Of a stretch of DNA of 64,000 nucleotides, positions 63,918 through 64,000 are shown in pieces (positions within the stretch are counted from its first letter, which is position 1; each line of letters begins with the position of its first letter). The position numbers and the translations under genes were made by a program. The notes under the pieces were generated by a model that was not told the DNA's origin, ran no database searches, and saw only the letters and a list, made by a program, of their open reading frames with translations. The stretch comes from Amphirosellinia nigrospora (lineage: Eukaryota > Ascomycota > Sordariomycetes > Xylariales > Xylariaceae), in assembly GCA_004123355.1 (NCBI GenBank), contig SCHM01000001.1:5634001-5698000 (forward strand). The letters run 5' to 3'.

Positions 63918-64000
63918 CTACGGAAAAGAGGATTAGCGCATCGGTGCACGGGGTAATACGGACCGAAATAAAAGAAAGGCTGGTTTTTTTTTTTATGAGG

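Overview
The window is nuclear DNA of a filamentous ascomycete (Pezizomycotina, most likely a Sordariomycete; order not resolved). The grounds are many short introns (about 45-240 bp) with GTAAGT-like donors, fungus-specific families (HET domain, fungal rhodopsin-like/PTH11-like membrane proteins, secreted sedolisin, short tyrosinase), fungal LysM and GFA proteins, and long gene-poor spacers. I find about 23 protein-coding genes and one tRNA-Gln(UUG). There are no rRNAs, CRISPR arrays or bacterial features.

Layout. 0-12 kb is a housekeeping block: 3' part of the rRNA-processing factor Fcf2 (+), a zinc-type medium-chain dehydrogenase (-), VPS16 of the HOPS/CORVET complexes (+), an eIF4B/Tif3-like RRM protein (-), and a glycine-rich putative mitochondrial membrane protein (+). 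12-18.5 kb holds tRNA-Gln, an intact 95-residue unknown protein, an unrecognised multi-exon gene, and a HET-domain (non-self recognition) gene that converges on it. 20-32 kb is a metabolic/secretory block: monocarboxylate-type MFS transporter, GH1 beta-glucosidase, GFA-domain zinc protein, SLC10A7/Rch1-like transporter and a secreted sedolisin protease. 32.3-38.9 kb is a gene-free spacer. 39-49.5 kb returns to housekeeping: a polyglutamine-rich coiled-coil protein, the EF1A methyltransferase Efm4, the PP2A scaffold subunit Tpd3/Paa1, and a LysM membrane protein. 49.8-64 kb is accessory-like: two fungal rhodopsin-like receptors, a secreted tyrosinase converging on a CAT/BAHD-fold acyltransferase, a GST, and the 3' part of an O-methyltransferase at the right edge.

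The most pervasive signal is technical or evolutionary: about half of the genes, including conserved housekeeping ones, show one or more single-base frame breaks, almost always one base missing from a short homopolymer run. Splice sites and protein similarity continue normally on both sides. This looks more like homopolymer undercalling in the assembly than gene death, so the CDS spans below bridge those breaks. VPS16, GST, GFA and the 95-residue gene read cleanly. A second genome-scale signal is the clustering of TACCTAGGTA-like palindromic words in the spacers. I found no strong case for a wholly new biological system. The best leads are the convergent HET/unknown gene pair and the tyrosinase/acyltransferase pair.
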